NCBI GenBank assembly: GCA_000421085.1 | Contig: ATWE01000010.1 | Span: 183,747-247,746, forward strand | DNA length: 64,000 nucleotides | Source: Ensifer sp. USDA 6670 | GTDB taxonomy: Bacteria; Pseudomonadota; Alphaproteobacteria; Rhizobiales; Rhizobiaceae | Reading direction: 5' to 3' | Part shown: one piece after another, positions 18,802-26,992 of the stretch | Numbering within the stretch: the first letter of the stretch is position 1 | Layout: each line of letters begins with the position of its first letter | The notes under the pieces: model-generated | Databases searched by the model: none | Seen by the model: the letters and a program-made list of their open reading frames with translations, nothing else | Told to the model about the DNA's origin: nothing | Translations under genes and position numbers: made by a program

Positions 18802-19641
18802 ATGAGTGCCATCGGAAGGGCGATCTGGTTCATTGAAAGCCATTTCGCCGAAGATATATCACTGGATGATGTCGCCGCGGCCGCCGGCCTTTCGCGCTAT
18901 CATCTTTCGCGCGTATTCGGGCTTTCGGCCGGTCGCTCGATCAGTGCCTATATCCGCGGCCGGCGTCTGAGCGGTGCCGCGCTTGCCCTCGCCAACGGCA
19001 CATCCAGCATTCTCGAAGTGGCCCTCGAGGCGGGTTACGGCTCGCACGAGGCTTTCACCCGTGCCTTTCGCGAGCAGTTCGGGGTGACGCCCGAGTCCAT
19101 CCGCAAGCAGAGGCACGCCCGCAATGTCGAGCTTTTGGAGCCGATCAGAATGGACGACGCACGCACTTTGAAGATCGAGCCGCCGCGCTTCGAGGAAAGC
19201 CCGGGCCTTCTTCTCGCCGGTCTCGCAGAGACCTATGACTACAACCGCACCGAAGGCATTCCTTCCCTCTGGCAGCGTTTCAACGCTTATTTCGGCAGCA
19301 TTCCCGGTCAGCACGGCAATATCGCCTACGGCGTCTGCACCCAGTCGGACGGCGAGGCGGGCCGCTTCCGCTACATGGCTGCGGCGGAGATACGGGACGC
19401 CGAGGCGCTGCCCACCGGCTTTTCGACACTCAAGCTGCCCCGGCAGCGTTACGCGATCTTCATCCATCGCGGGCACATTTCCGGCATCGCCAACACGGCC
19501 CACCACATCTTCACGACCTGGTTTCCGCAATCCGGTTACCGACACGGCGAATTGCCCGACCTGATGGAACGTTACGACGACCGCTTCGATCCGCATTCCG
19601 GCATGGGTGCGGTCGAGATCTGGGTGCCACTGAAGGGCTGA
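18802..19641 (+). CDS. AraC family regulator with GyrI-like effector domain
   Basis: 279 residues. The DNA-binding AraC domain is at the N-terminus (SLDDVAAAAGLSRYHLSRVF and EVALEAGYGSHEAFTRAFREQFG). A C-terminal GyrI-like domain from about residue 120 binds small molecules in Rob and SoxS-related proteins. Start is the ATG at 18802 with AGGGAG ahead of it rather than the GTG seven codons upstream. Such proteins often control resistance or stress genes; no target is evident here. Confidence 0.88.
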   Translation: MSAIGRAIWFIESHFAEDISLDDVAAAAGLSRYHLSRVFGLSAGRSISAYIRGRRLSGAALALANGTSSILEVALEAGYGSHEAFTRAFREQFGVTPESIRKQRHARNVELLEPIRMDDARTLKIEPPRFEESPGLLLAGLAETYDYNRTEGIPSLWQRFNAYFGSIPGQHGNIAYGVCTQSDGEAGRFRYMAAAEIRDAEALPTGFSTLKLPRQRYAIFIHRGHISGIANTAHHIFTTWFPQSGYRHGELPDLMERYDDRFDPHSGMGAVEIWVPLKG

Positions 19642-19717
19642 TTTCCGGTGCACGAACAGGTGCAGCCGGCCTTCCCTAGAGAATTCCACCTTTTCGATCA
19701 CCTGGAGCCGACAACGT

Positions 19718-19755
19718 CGCCGCGAAAAGCGCGGCGGCGCTTGCGACTTTCGCAA
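19718..19755 (+). promoter_or_regulatory. Two small hairpins ahead of terC
   Basis: CGCCGCG-AAAAG-CGCGGCG (19718-19736) is followed at once by TTGCGA-CTT-TCGCAA (19741-19755), about 55 bp upstream of the terC start. They may terminate the AraC transcript or form a leader structure for terC. I could not match them to the manganese riboswitch often found before terC genes. Confidence 0.4.
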
Positions 19756-19807
19756 GTATCCCTAAATACTGCGCGATCTGTCGTGTCCCGAAAAGGAAAA
19801 GTTGCCG

Positions 19808-20560
19808 ATGCAGGAAATCCTCACGCTTGTTCAAAGCCCCGAGGCTTGGATCGCCCTCATCACACTCATCGTAATGGAGGTGGTCCTCGGCATCGACAAC
19901 CTCATTTTCATCTCGATCCTGACCAACAAGCTGCCACCGGAAAACCGCGTCAGCGCCCGCCGCATCGGCATCGGCCTTGCACTCGTCATGCGGCTGGCCC
20001 TGCTCGGCACCATCGCCTGGATCGTTCAACTGACCCAACCGGTCTTCGAGGCCTTCGGCCATGGCTTTTCCTGGAAGGACATGATCCTGATCGCCGGCGG
20101 GCTCTTCCTCGTCTGGAAGGCGACCAAGGAAATCCACCACAGTGTCGATCCGAGCGATCATGAGGAGGATTTCATCGCCAGCTCCGCGATCAACAGCTTC
20201 GCGGCCGCCATCGGCCAGATCCTGCTTCTCGACCTCGTCTTCTCGGTCGACAGCATCATCACCGCCGTCGGCATGACCCCGCATCTGCCGATCATGGTCG
20301 TCGCCGTCGTCGTCGCCGTGACGGTCATGCTGGTTGCAGCGAACCCGCTTGCGAACTTCATCGAGAGAAATCCGACGATCGTCATGCTGGCGCTCGCCTT
20401 CCTCCTGATGATCGGCACGACCCTGATCGCCGAAGGCATGGGCTTCCACGTGCCGAAGGGCTACGTCTATGCGGCCATGGCCTTCTCCGCCCTGGTCGAG
20501 GTACTCAACATGGTCGCCCGCAACGCGCGCATGAAGCGGCAGGCCGCAAGAACGAAATAG
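19808..20560 (+). CDS. TerC family integral membrane protein
   Basis: 250 residues with about seven membrane helices. The conserved [20 protein letters not shown] near residue 22 and [18 protein letters not shown] near residue 140 carry the acidic residues typical of TerC/Alx proteins. Characterised members export manganese or act in tellurite resistance and metal loading of exported proteins. The ATG at 19808 is chosen over a TTG two codons upstream. A hairpin just after the stop should end transcription. Confidence 0.9.
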   Translation: MQEILTLVQSPEAWIALITLIVMEVVLGIDNLIFISILTNKLPPENRVSARRIGIGLALVMRLALLGTIAWIVQLTQPVFEAFGHGFSWKDMILIAGGLFLVWKATKEIHHSVDPSDHEEDFIASSAINSFAAAIGQILLLDLVFSVDSIITAVGMTPHLPIMVVAVVVAVTVMLVAANPLANFIERNPTIVMLALAFLLMIGTTLIAEGMGFHVPKGYVYAAMAFSALVEVLNMVARNARMKRQAARTK

Positions 20561-20574
20561 AAGCACGACACAAC

Positions 20575-20603
20575 AAGGCCCGCATCGCACCAATGCGGGC
20601 CTT
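20575..20603 (+). terminator. Hairpin terminator after terC
   Basis: AAGGCCCGCAT (20575-20585) pairs perfectly with 20593-20603 around a 7-base loop, 15 bp after the terC stop. It lacks a strong T-run, but the position and GC-rich 11-bp stem fit a terminator. The remaining gap to gltX (to 20831) shows no gene. Confidence 0.65.
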
Positions 20604-20831
20604 CGCGACGATCTTTGCTCGTTGCGTGCGACGAGACGACGACATTGCCGCTCGCGGCTTTCCGTTGACATGCAGGGCTTTCTATGGTCTCACGCCTGCC
20701 GACTGGAATTGCCTGGCTAAACCGCTGGTGCGGAACCCTTGCGGGCCTTTCCTTCCCATAAAATGCGCGCCCGCAAGCTGGAAAGCACTCCGGCAAAGGG
20801 CCCCGAAAGCACGTCAAGACGGGCAAAGACA

Positions 20832-22289
20832 ATGGCAGATTCTGCAGTCCGGGTGCGTATCGCACCTTCCCCCACCGGCGAGCCGCATGTCGGCACCGCC
20901 TATATCGCGCTCTTCAACTATCTCTTCGCCAAGAAGCACGGCGGCAAATTCATCCTGCGCATCGAGGACACGGATGCGACGCGCTCGACGCCGGAATTCG
21001 AGAAGAAGGTGCTCGACGCGCTGAAGTGGTGCGGACTGGAATGGTCGGAAGGTCCCGATATCGGCGGCCCCCACGGCCCCTATCGCCAGAGCGACCGCAA
21101 GGACATCTACAAGCCCTACGTCGAGAAGATCGTCGCGAACGGCCACGGTTTCCGCTGTTTCTGCACGCCCGAGCGGCTGGAGCAGATGCGCGAGGCGCAG
21201 CGGGCCGCCGGCAAGCCGCCGAAATATGACGGCCTCTGCCTCAGCCTGTCGGCCGAGGAAGTAACGTCGCGCGTCAACGCCGGCGAGCCGCACGTCGTGC
21301 GCATGAAGATCCCGACCGAGGGCTCCTGCAAGTTCCACGACGGCGTCTATGGCGATGTCGAGATTCCGTGGGAAGCCGTCGACATGCAGGTGCTGCTCAA
21401 GGCCGACGGCATGCCGACCTATCACATGGCGAACGTGGTCGACGACCATCTGATGAAGATCACCCATGTTGCGCGCGGCGAGGAGTGGCTCGCCTCGGTG
21501 CCGAAGCACATCCTGATCTATCAGTATCTCGGCCTCGAGCCGCCTGTCTTCATGCATCTGTCGCTGATGCGCAATGCCGACAAGTCGAAACTGTCGAAGC
21601 GCAAGAACCCGACCTCGATCTCCTATTACACGGCGCTCGGCTATCTGCCGGAAGCGCTGATGAACTTCCTCGGGCTGTTCTTCATCCAGATCGCCGAAGG
21701 CGAAGAACTGCTGACGATGGAGGAACTGGCGGAGAAATTCGATCCGGAAAACCTGTCGAAGGCCGGCGCGATCTTCGACATCCAGAAGCTCGACTGGCTG
21801 AACGCGCGCTGGATCCGCGAGAAGCTCTCCGAAGAAGAATTCGCAGCCCGCGTCCTCGCCTGGGCGATGGACAACGAGCGGCTCAAGGAAGGTCTGAAGC
21901 TCTCTCAGACCCGCATTTCGAAGCTCGGCGAACTGCCCGATCTCGCCGCCTTCCTCTTCAAGTCGGATCTCGGCCTGCAGCCCGCCGCCTTTGCCGGCGT
22001 GAAGGCCTCGCCCGAGGAGATGCTCGAAATCCTGAACACCGTCCAGCCGGATCTCGAAAAGATCCTGGAATGGAACAAGGAATCGATCGAGACGGAGCTG
22101 CGCGCCAGCGCAGAGCGCATGGGCAAAAAGCTGAAAGCCGTGGTGGCGCCGCTCTTCGTCGCCTGCTCGGGCTCGCAGCGCTCGCTGCCGCTGTTCGATT
22201 CGATGGAACTGCTCGGCCGTTCGGTCGTGCGCCAGCGGCTGAAGGTCGCCGCGCAGGTCGTCGCCTCCATGGCGGGCAGCGGAAAGTAA
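20832..22289 (+). CDS. gltX: Glutamyl-tRNA synthetase
   Basis: 485 residues, class I aminoacyl-tRNA synthetase. The HIGH-type motif is APSPTGEPHVGTAY and the KMSKS-type loop is KLSKRKN. FILRIEDTDATRS is the glutamate-binding block. The ATG at 20832 is chosen because family similarity begins exactly there; upstream codons in the frame are unrelated. It loads glutamate onto tRNA(Glu), and in organisms without GlnRS also onto tRNA(Gln). Rhizobia often carry two gltX genes; which copy this is cannot be told. lysS follows after 10 bp. Confidence 0.94.
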   Translation: MADSAVRVRIAPSPTGEPHVGTAYIALFNYLFAKKHGGKFILRIEDTDATRSTPEFEKKVLDALKWCGLEWSEGPDIGGPHGPYRQSDRKDIYKPYVEKIVANGHGFRCFCTPERLEQMREAQRAAGKPPKYDGLCLSLSAEEVTSRVNAGEPHVVRMKIPTEGSCKFHDGVYGDVEIPWEAVDMQVLLKADGMPTYHMANVVDDHLMKITHVARGEEWLASVPKHILIYQYLGLEPPVFMHLSLMRNADKSKLSKRKNPTSISYYTALGYLPEALMNFLGLFFIQIAEGEELLTMEELAEKFDPENLSKAGAIFDIQKLDWLNARWIREKLSEEEFAARVLAWAMDNERLKEGLKLSQTRISKLGELPDLAAFLFKSDLGLQPAAFAGVKASPEEMLEILNTVQPDLEKILEWNKESIETELRASAERMGKKLKAVVAPLFVACSGSQRSLPLFDSMELLGRSVVRQRLKVAAQVVASMAGSGK

Positions 22290-22299
22290 GGACGAGACC

Positions 22300-23796
22300 A
22301 TGACCGACAAGACACAGGCAGCCGGCCTTTCCTCCGACGCGACGGAAGTGCGCTCTCAGAAGCTCGACCTGCTGCGCCAGCAGATCGGCGATGTTTATCC
22401 CGCGCATTTCCACCGTACGCTCACCAATGCGGAACTCGCGGAGAAATATGCCGGGCTGGAGCCCGATACCGAAAGCGGCGAAACCGTAACCGTTGCCGGC
22501 CGCGTCTTCTCCTCCCGCAATTCCGGCATGTTCATGGATCTTCATGACGCTTCCGGCAAGATCCAGATCTTTTCGCACAAGGACACGGCACCGGAAGAGG
22601 CGCGCGCGCTTCTGCCGATGATCGATCTCGGCGACATCATCGGGGTCACCGGTGAGGTGCGCCGCACCAAGCGCGGCGAACTGACTGTCAACGCCAAAGA
22701 GATCACCATGCTCTGCAAGTCGCTCCTGCCGATGCCGGAGAAGTACCACGGGCTTGCCGACATCGAGACGCGCTACCGCAAGCGCTACCTCGACATCATG
22801 GTCAACGAGGAATCGAAGCTGCGCTTTCAGCAGCGGAGCCGCATCGTATCGAGCCTGCGCCGATTCCTCGAGGACGAAGGCTTCATGGAAGTCGAGACGC
22901 CGATGCTGCAGCCGATCTACGGCGGCGCCACGGCCGAGCCCTTCAAGACGCATCACAACACGCTGAAGCTCGACATGTACCTGCGCATCGCGCCCGAGCT
23001 TTACCTGAAGCGCATTCTCGTTTCCGGCCTGACGGACAAGGTCTTCGAGATCAATCGCAACTTCCGCAACGAAGGCGTCTCGACCCGGCACAATCCTGAA
23101 TTCACCATGATGGAGTGCTATTGGGCCTATGCCGACTACGAGGACGTGATGGGTCTCGTGGAACGCATGTTCGAGACCTTGGCGCTTGCGGTTCATGGCA
23201 CGACGGAATTCGAGTTCGGCGACAAGCAGCTCTCTTTCAAGGGGCCGTTCCCGCGCGTCTCGATGCCGGCGGCCGTCAAGGATGCGACCGGAATCGATTT
23301 CCTTGCGATCAAGAGCGACGAGGAGGCCCGGCAGGCGGCTCGCGACGCCGGTGTCGAGATCGAGAAGGACGCGACCTGGGGCGAAGTGCTCGCCTTCCTC
23401 TTCGAGGAGAAGGTCGAAGCGACCTTGATCCAGCCTGCTCATGTCATCCACTTCCCGAAGGACATCTCGCCCTTCGCCAAGGAGGTGCCGGGCGAGCCGC
23501 GTCTCGTCGAGCGGTTCGAGACCTATTGCAACGGCTGGGAGATCGGCAACGCCTTTTCGGAGCTCAACGACCCGGTCGAGCAGCGCGCCCGCATGGTCGA
23601 GCAGATGGAACAGGCACATGCCCGCGGCGAAAAGGAAAAGACGCTGGACGAGGACTTCCTCGATGCCATGGACCAGGGCATGCCGCCCGCCGGGGGATTG
23701 GGGATCGGTGTCGACCGGCTGATCATGCTGCTCACCAACTCGCCGTCGATCCGCGACATCATCCTCTTCCCGGCCCGCCGCCAGAAGGCCGATTGA
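22300..23796 (+). CDS. lysS: Lysyl-tRNA synthetase, class II
   Basis: 498 residues. The N-terminal OB-fold anticodon domain includes TVAGRVFSSRNSGMFMDLHD. Class II motif 2 is in FEINRNFRNEGVSTRHNPEFTMMECY, and motif 3 in GLGIGVDRLIML. It joins lysine to tRNA(Lys). Many alphaproteobacteria use the unrelated class I enzyme, so presence of the class II form is worth recording. Only 10 bp separate it from gltX, implying co-transcription. Confidence 0.95.
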   Translation: MTDKTQAAGLSSDATEVRSQKLDLLRQQIGDVYPAHFHRTLTNAELAEKYAGLEPDTESGETVTVAGRVFSSRNSGMFMDLHDASGKIQIFSHKDTAPEEARALLPMIDLGDIIGVTGEVRRTKRGELTVNAKEITMLCKSLLPMPEKYHGLADIETRYRKRYLDIMVNEESKLRFQQRSRIVSSLRRFLEDEGFMEVETPMLQPIYGGATAEPFKTHHNTLKLDMYLRIAPELYLKRILVSGLTDKVFEINRNFRNEGVSTRHNPEFTMMECYWAYADYEDVMGLVERMFETLALAVHGTTEFEFGDKQLSFKGPFPRVSMPAAVKDATGIDFLAIKSDEEARQAARDAGVEIEKDATWGEVLAFLFEEKVEATLIQPAHVIHFPKDISPFAKEVPGEPRLVERFETYCNGWEIGNAFSELNDPVEQRARMVEQMEQAHARGEKEKTLDEDFLDAMDQGMPPAGGLGIGVDRLIMLLTNSPSIRDIILFPARRQKAD

Positions 23797-23807
23797 ACCG
23801 GATAAAA

Positions 23808-23946
23808 GCCCCTCCCCACAGGTGGGGAAGGGCTCGGCGCCCGTTGCCCCCGACTGCCATTTTCCCAAGCTCGATCCCTGCTGGAACGGCGCGAGTGAGC
23901 GGAGCGAGTGCGGCAGGTGTAGCCCCTCCCACCTGTGGGGAGGGGT
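23808..23946. repeat. GC-rich palindromic repeats, converging pair
   Basis: Outer units CCCCTCCCCACAGGTGGGGA (from 23810) and CCTCCCACCTGTGGGGAGGG (from 23925) are inverted copies of one another around about 90 bp of less ordered sequence. They fill the gap between lysS and the convergent membrane-protein gene. They share the C-run/G-run design of the repeats near 2.2, 8.2 and 25.8 kb. Confidence 0.65.
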
Positions 23947-23953
23947 TCTCCCT

Positions 23954-24646
23954 TTAATGACTCGCTTGCTCCTCGGCCGGCGCAACGGCCGCGACATCGC
24001 CCGGTGCCGACGGATCGTTGCACAGGTGGCGGTCGTCCATTTTGGCCATGATGGCGCGGACGTCGTCCAGTTCGAGCGTCACGACCTTGCCGTGGAACCT
24101 GCCGGCAGCGTTGGCCGTGGCTTCGTTATAGGAGGCGCGGAAGGGCTCATCCATGCCCGGCACGCTCCGCGGGCCGGGGGCGAAGAGCACCTCCGCGCCG
24201 ATCGCCGCGCCGCGCACGCTTGCGCGATCCTCCGGACCAGCCGCATCGAGCACGACCACCTGATAAAGATCGGCCTCCTCCTTTTTGGCGAGGGCGCCTG
24301 CGACGCGCAGGGCGGTCCTGATCCGATCCGGCCCGTTTGCCCGGTCCGTCTTCACATGCATGCGGATCCACCGCTGCCCCTTGTGGTCGAGCTTCAAGGT
24401 CCGGAGAGCCGTGCATTCGAGGCCGGAGGCGGAGGGTCCCGCGAAGCGGGTCAGTATCTTGTCCCGGCCGACATAGACCGCGGCACCGCCGGATGCGGCG
24501 GAGACCCCGAAGGCGGCGGACAGGATGATCACCAGCCGCTTCGAAGGGCGCAATTTGCTGAGAATGGCCTTCAAGGGGTGGCTCCGCTGTCGTCGTAAAG
24601 GGTCGCAAGAAAGGCCCGAAGGCGTCTTCGAAGATAGACGAACCAC
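23954..24646 (-). CDS. Unknown single-pass membrane protein
   Basis: Up to 230 residues; I do not recognise the family. A basic N-terminal stretch leads into one hydrophobic segment (VIILSAAFGVSAASGGAAVYVG, about residues 38-60), so the rest probably lies in the periplasm. The C-terminal part has alternating charged and hydrophobic residues and ends in a low-complexity Ala/Pro/Glu tail. The true start may be a TTG at 24574, which has GGAG upstream; that form would begin LKAILSKLRPSKRL. It stands alone, divergent from the nucleoside hydrolase. Confidence 0.6.
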   Translation of the reverse strand: MVRLSSKTPSGLSCDPLRRQRSHPLKAILSKLRPSKRLVIILSAAFGVSAASGGAAVYVGRDKILTRFAGPSASGLECTALRTLKLDHKGQRWIRMHVKTDRANGPDRIRTALRVAGALAKKEEADLYQVVVLDAAGPEDRASVRGAAIGAEVLFAPGPRSVPGMDEPFRASYNEATANAAGRFHGKVVTLELDDVRAIMAKMDDRHLCNDPSAPGDVAAVAPAEEQASH

Positions 24647-24764
24647 CTTTCGGAAAGTTTAAGCGGAGGCCACCGGCAGGCGGCCAGCGATTGACTTTCG
24701 CCCGCAGCTTGTCCATTGCGCCATGCTGTAGGCGGGAATCCCCCGGAACCAGGGAAGAGGCGGT

Positions 24765-25724
24765 ATGCACAAAGTTATTTTCGATACGGATCCGGGCGTC
24801 GACGATGCGATGGCCCTCCTCTTTCTGCACCGCCATCCGGCGATAGACCTGGTCGGCGTCACCACGGTCTTCGGCAATGCCTCGATCGAGACGACCACGC
24901 GCAATGCGCTGTTCCTCAAGAGGGCATGGAACATCGCCGCACCGGTCGCCAAGGGCATCGGCGAGACGCTCGATGCCGGCCGGCCGCATGTCGGATGGCC
25001 AACGGGCATTCACGGCGATGACGGCCTCGGCAATATCGACGTGCCGGCGCAGATAGACCTGCCGCTCGACCCTCGTCCTGCCCACCGCTTCATCATCGAC
25101 ACGGTGCGCGCCAATCCCGGCGAGGTGACGCTCGTCGCCGTCGGCCGGATGACCAACCTGGCGCGCGCATTGCGCGACGATCCGGAAATCGCCACGCTCG
25201 TCAAGGCGGTGGTGATCATGGGGGGCGCCTTCGATGTTCCCGGCAACATCACGCCGGCGGCGGAAGCGAATATCCACGGCGACCCGGAAGCGGCCGATGT
25301 GGTGATGACGGCGCCGTGGCCGGTGACCGTCATCGGTCTCGACGTGACGACGAAGACGGTGATGAGCCGCGCCATGCTCTCCGATATCGCCGAACGGGGC
25401 GGTTCACCGGCGAGGCTTCTTTCCGACATCTCGCAATTTTATATCGACTTCTACGAGCACCATGTGGATGACGGCATGATCGTGCACGACAGCTGCGCCT
25501 GCGCCTATGTTGTCGCGCCCCAACTCTTTCAGACCCGTGGCGGCGCCATCCGAGTCCTTTGCGGCGGCATCGCCGACGGCCAGACCGTTCAGAAGCCTGA
25601 TGGGCGGCTGTTTCCCCCGAACGCCTGGGACGGATTCCCGAGCCAGCAGGCCTGCATCGGCATCGATTCTGAAGCGGTGCTGAAACTCATCGGCGATACG
25701 CTCGCGGCGACAATTGAAGCTTGA
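24765..25724 (+). CDS. Nucleoside hydrolase, IunH family
   Basis: 319 residues, the normal length for the family. IFDTDPGVDDAMAL at the N-terminus is the calcium-binding signature. VIMGGAFDVPGNITPAAEANIHGDPEAA and VHDSCACAYVV carry the ribose-binding and catalytic residues. It splits ribonucleosides into base and ribose for salvage. AGGGAAGAGG lies before the ATG. The gene is monocistronic, followed by a long repeat tract. Confidence 0.92.
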   Translation: MHKVIFDTDPGVDDAMALLFLHRHPAIDLVGVTTVFGNASIETTTRNALFLKRAWNIAAPVAKGIGETLDAGRPHVGWPTGIHGDDGLGNIDVPAQIDLPLDPRPAHRFIIDTVRANPGEVTLVAVGRMTNLARALRDDPEIATLVKAVVIMGGAFDVPGNITPAAEANIHGDPEAADVVMTAPWPVTVIGLDVTTKTVMSRAMLSDIAERGGSPARLLSDISQFYIDFYEHHVDDGMIVHDSCACAYVVAPQLFQTRGGAIRVLCGGIADGQTVQKPDGRLFPPNAWDGFPSQQACIGIDSEAVLKLIGDTLAATIEA

Positions 25725-25736
25725 GGTGTTCAACCC

Positions 25737-25916
25737 TGCCCCTCACCCTAACCCTCTCCCCGCGCGCGGGGCGAGGGGACACTGTTGTGCATCTGCGTCA
25801 GCCTCGACGAACCGAAGCGAACTCGTCCCCTCGCCCCGCTTGCGGGGAGAGGGTGAGGGTGAGGGGCAAAACCCGAGGAGAGCCCTCACCCCCTGTGGGG
25901 AGGGGTTCCTCGCGGT
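25737..25916. repeat. GC-rich palindromic repeats, compound copy
   Basis: A unit reading CCCTCACCCTAACCCTCTCC (from 25740) and its inverted partner ending GGGTGAGGGTGAGGGGC (to 25867) flank about 60 bp, followed by a third, shorter unit at 25880-25916. It resembles the repeats at 8138-8273 most closely. It fills the gap before the exonuclease gene; no gene is present. Confidence 0.65.
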
Positions 25917-25978
25917 TGCAACGAAAAACTTGGCTCCGATAGCTGGCAGATGCGCCGCCGCCGGCTATCTTTATCCGT

Positions 25979-26989
25979 ATGAAGCCGGACGCGTTGCTCT
26001 TTCCCGCCCCCAAAGGTCTCTACTGCCAACACGGGGATTTCTATATCGACCCGGTGCAACCGGTCGAACGGGCACTCATCACCCACGGACATTCCGACCA
26101 TGCGCGCGCCGGACATGGCCATGTGCTCGCGACGCGCGAGACGCTCGACATCATGCGCCTGCGCTATGGTGACGACTTCTGCGGCGCGAGCGAAGTCGCG
26201 CGCTTCGGCGAAACGATTTCGATCGGCGGCGTGCGCGTCCGTTTCCACCCGGCCGGCCATGTGCTCGGCTCGGCACAGATCTCCGTCGAGGCAGACGGAA
26301 CGCGGATCGTGGTTTCCGGCGACTACAAGCGGCGGCCCGACCCGACCTGCCCATCCTTCGAGCCGGTCGCCTGCGACGTCTTCATCACGGAAGCGACCTT
26401 CGGCCTGCCGGTCTTCCACCACCCGGATGACAAGGGAGAGATCGCCCGGCTGCTTCAGTCTCTCCGGCAGTTTCCCGAGCGTGCGCATGTGGTCGGCGCC
26501 TACGCCCTCGGCAAGGCACAACGCCTCATCGCGCTCATACGCCAGCAGGGCTACGACGAACCGATTCACATCCATGGCGCACTCGCCAGGCTTTGCGAAT
26601 ATTACCGGAGCCAGGGCATCGATCTCGGCGACATCCGTCCGGCAACGCTCGGCCCGGAAAACCGGCAGGACCTCGCCGGCGCCATCGTCCTCGGGCCTCC
26701 GGCGGCTTTTGCCGAGCGATGGGCGCGCCGTTTCGCCGATCCGCTCGCCATCTTCGCCTCCGGCTGGATGCTCATCCGCCAGCGCGCCAAGCAGCGTGGC
26801 GTCGAGCTGCCGCTCGTCATCTCCGATCATTGCGACTGGGCCGAACTCACGGCCACGATCCGCGAAATCGCGCCTGCCGAGGTCTGGGTGACGCATGGCC
26901 GCGAGGAGGCGCTGGTCCGCTGGTGCCAATTGCAGGGCATACCCGCACGGCCATTGCACCTTGTCGGCTACGACGATGAGGGAGAGTGA
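25979..26989 (+). CDS. Ligase-associated DNA exonuclease, metallo-beta-lactamase fold
   Basis: 336 residues. ALITHGHSDHARAGHG is the metal-binding HxHxDH motif of metallo-beta-lactamase nucleases, with the beta-CASP-like region after it (VVSGDYKRRPDPTCPSFEP, AYALGKAQRLI, VISDHCDW). Such proteins are encoded next to ATP-dependent ligases in many bacteria and are thought to trim damaged DNA ends before sealing. Here the ligase begins 3 bp after the stop, so the pairing is exact. The usual third partner, an Lhr-type helicase, is not nearby. Confidence 0.9.
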   Translation: MKPDALLFPAPKGLYCQHGDFYIDPVQPVERALITHGHSDHARAGHGHVLATRETLDIMRLRYGDDFCGASEVARFGETISIGGVRVRFHPAGHVLGSAQISVEADGTRIVVSGDYKRRPDPTCPSFEPVACDVFITEATFGLPVFHHPDDKGEIARLLQSLRQFPERAHVVGAYALGKAQRLIALIRQQGYDEPIHIHGALARLCEYYRSQGIDLGDIRPATLGPENRQDLAGAIVLGPPAAFAERWARRFADPLAIFASGWMLIRQRAKQRGVELPLVISDHCDWAELTATIREIAPAEVWVTHGREEALVRWCQLQGIPARPLHLVGYDDEGE

Positions 26990-26992
26990 GTG

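Noticed and set aside
19642..19807. Manganese (yybP-ykoY) riboswitch ahead of terC
   Set aside because: The expected conserved internal loop sequences are not seen, only two short hairpins.
21958..23997. 679-residue open frame on minus across lysS
   Set aside because: Mirror frame of a highly conserved synthetase gene; typical high-GC antisense frame.
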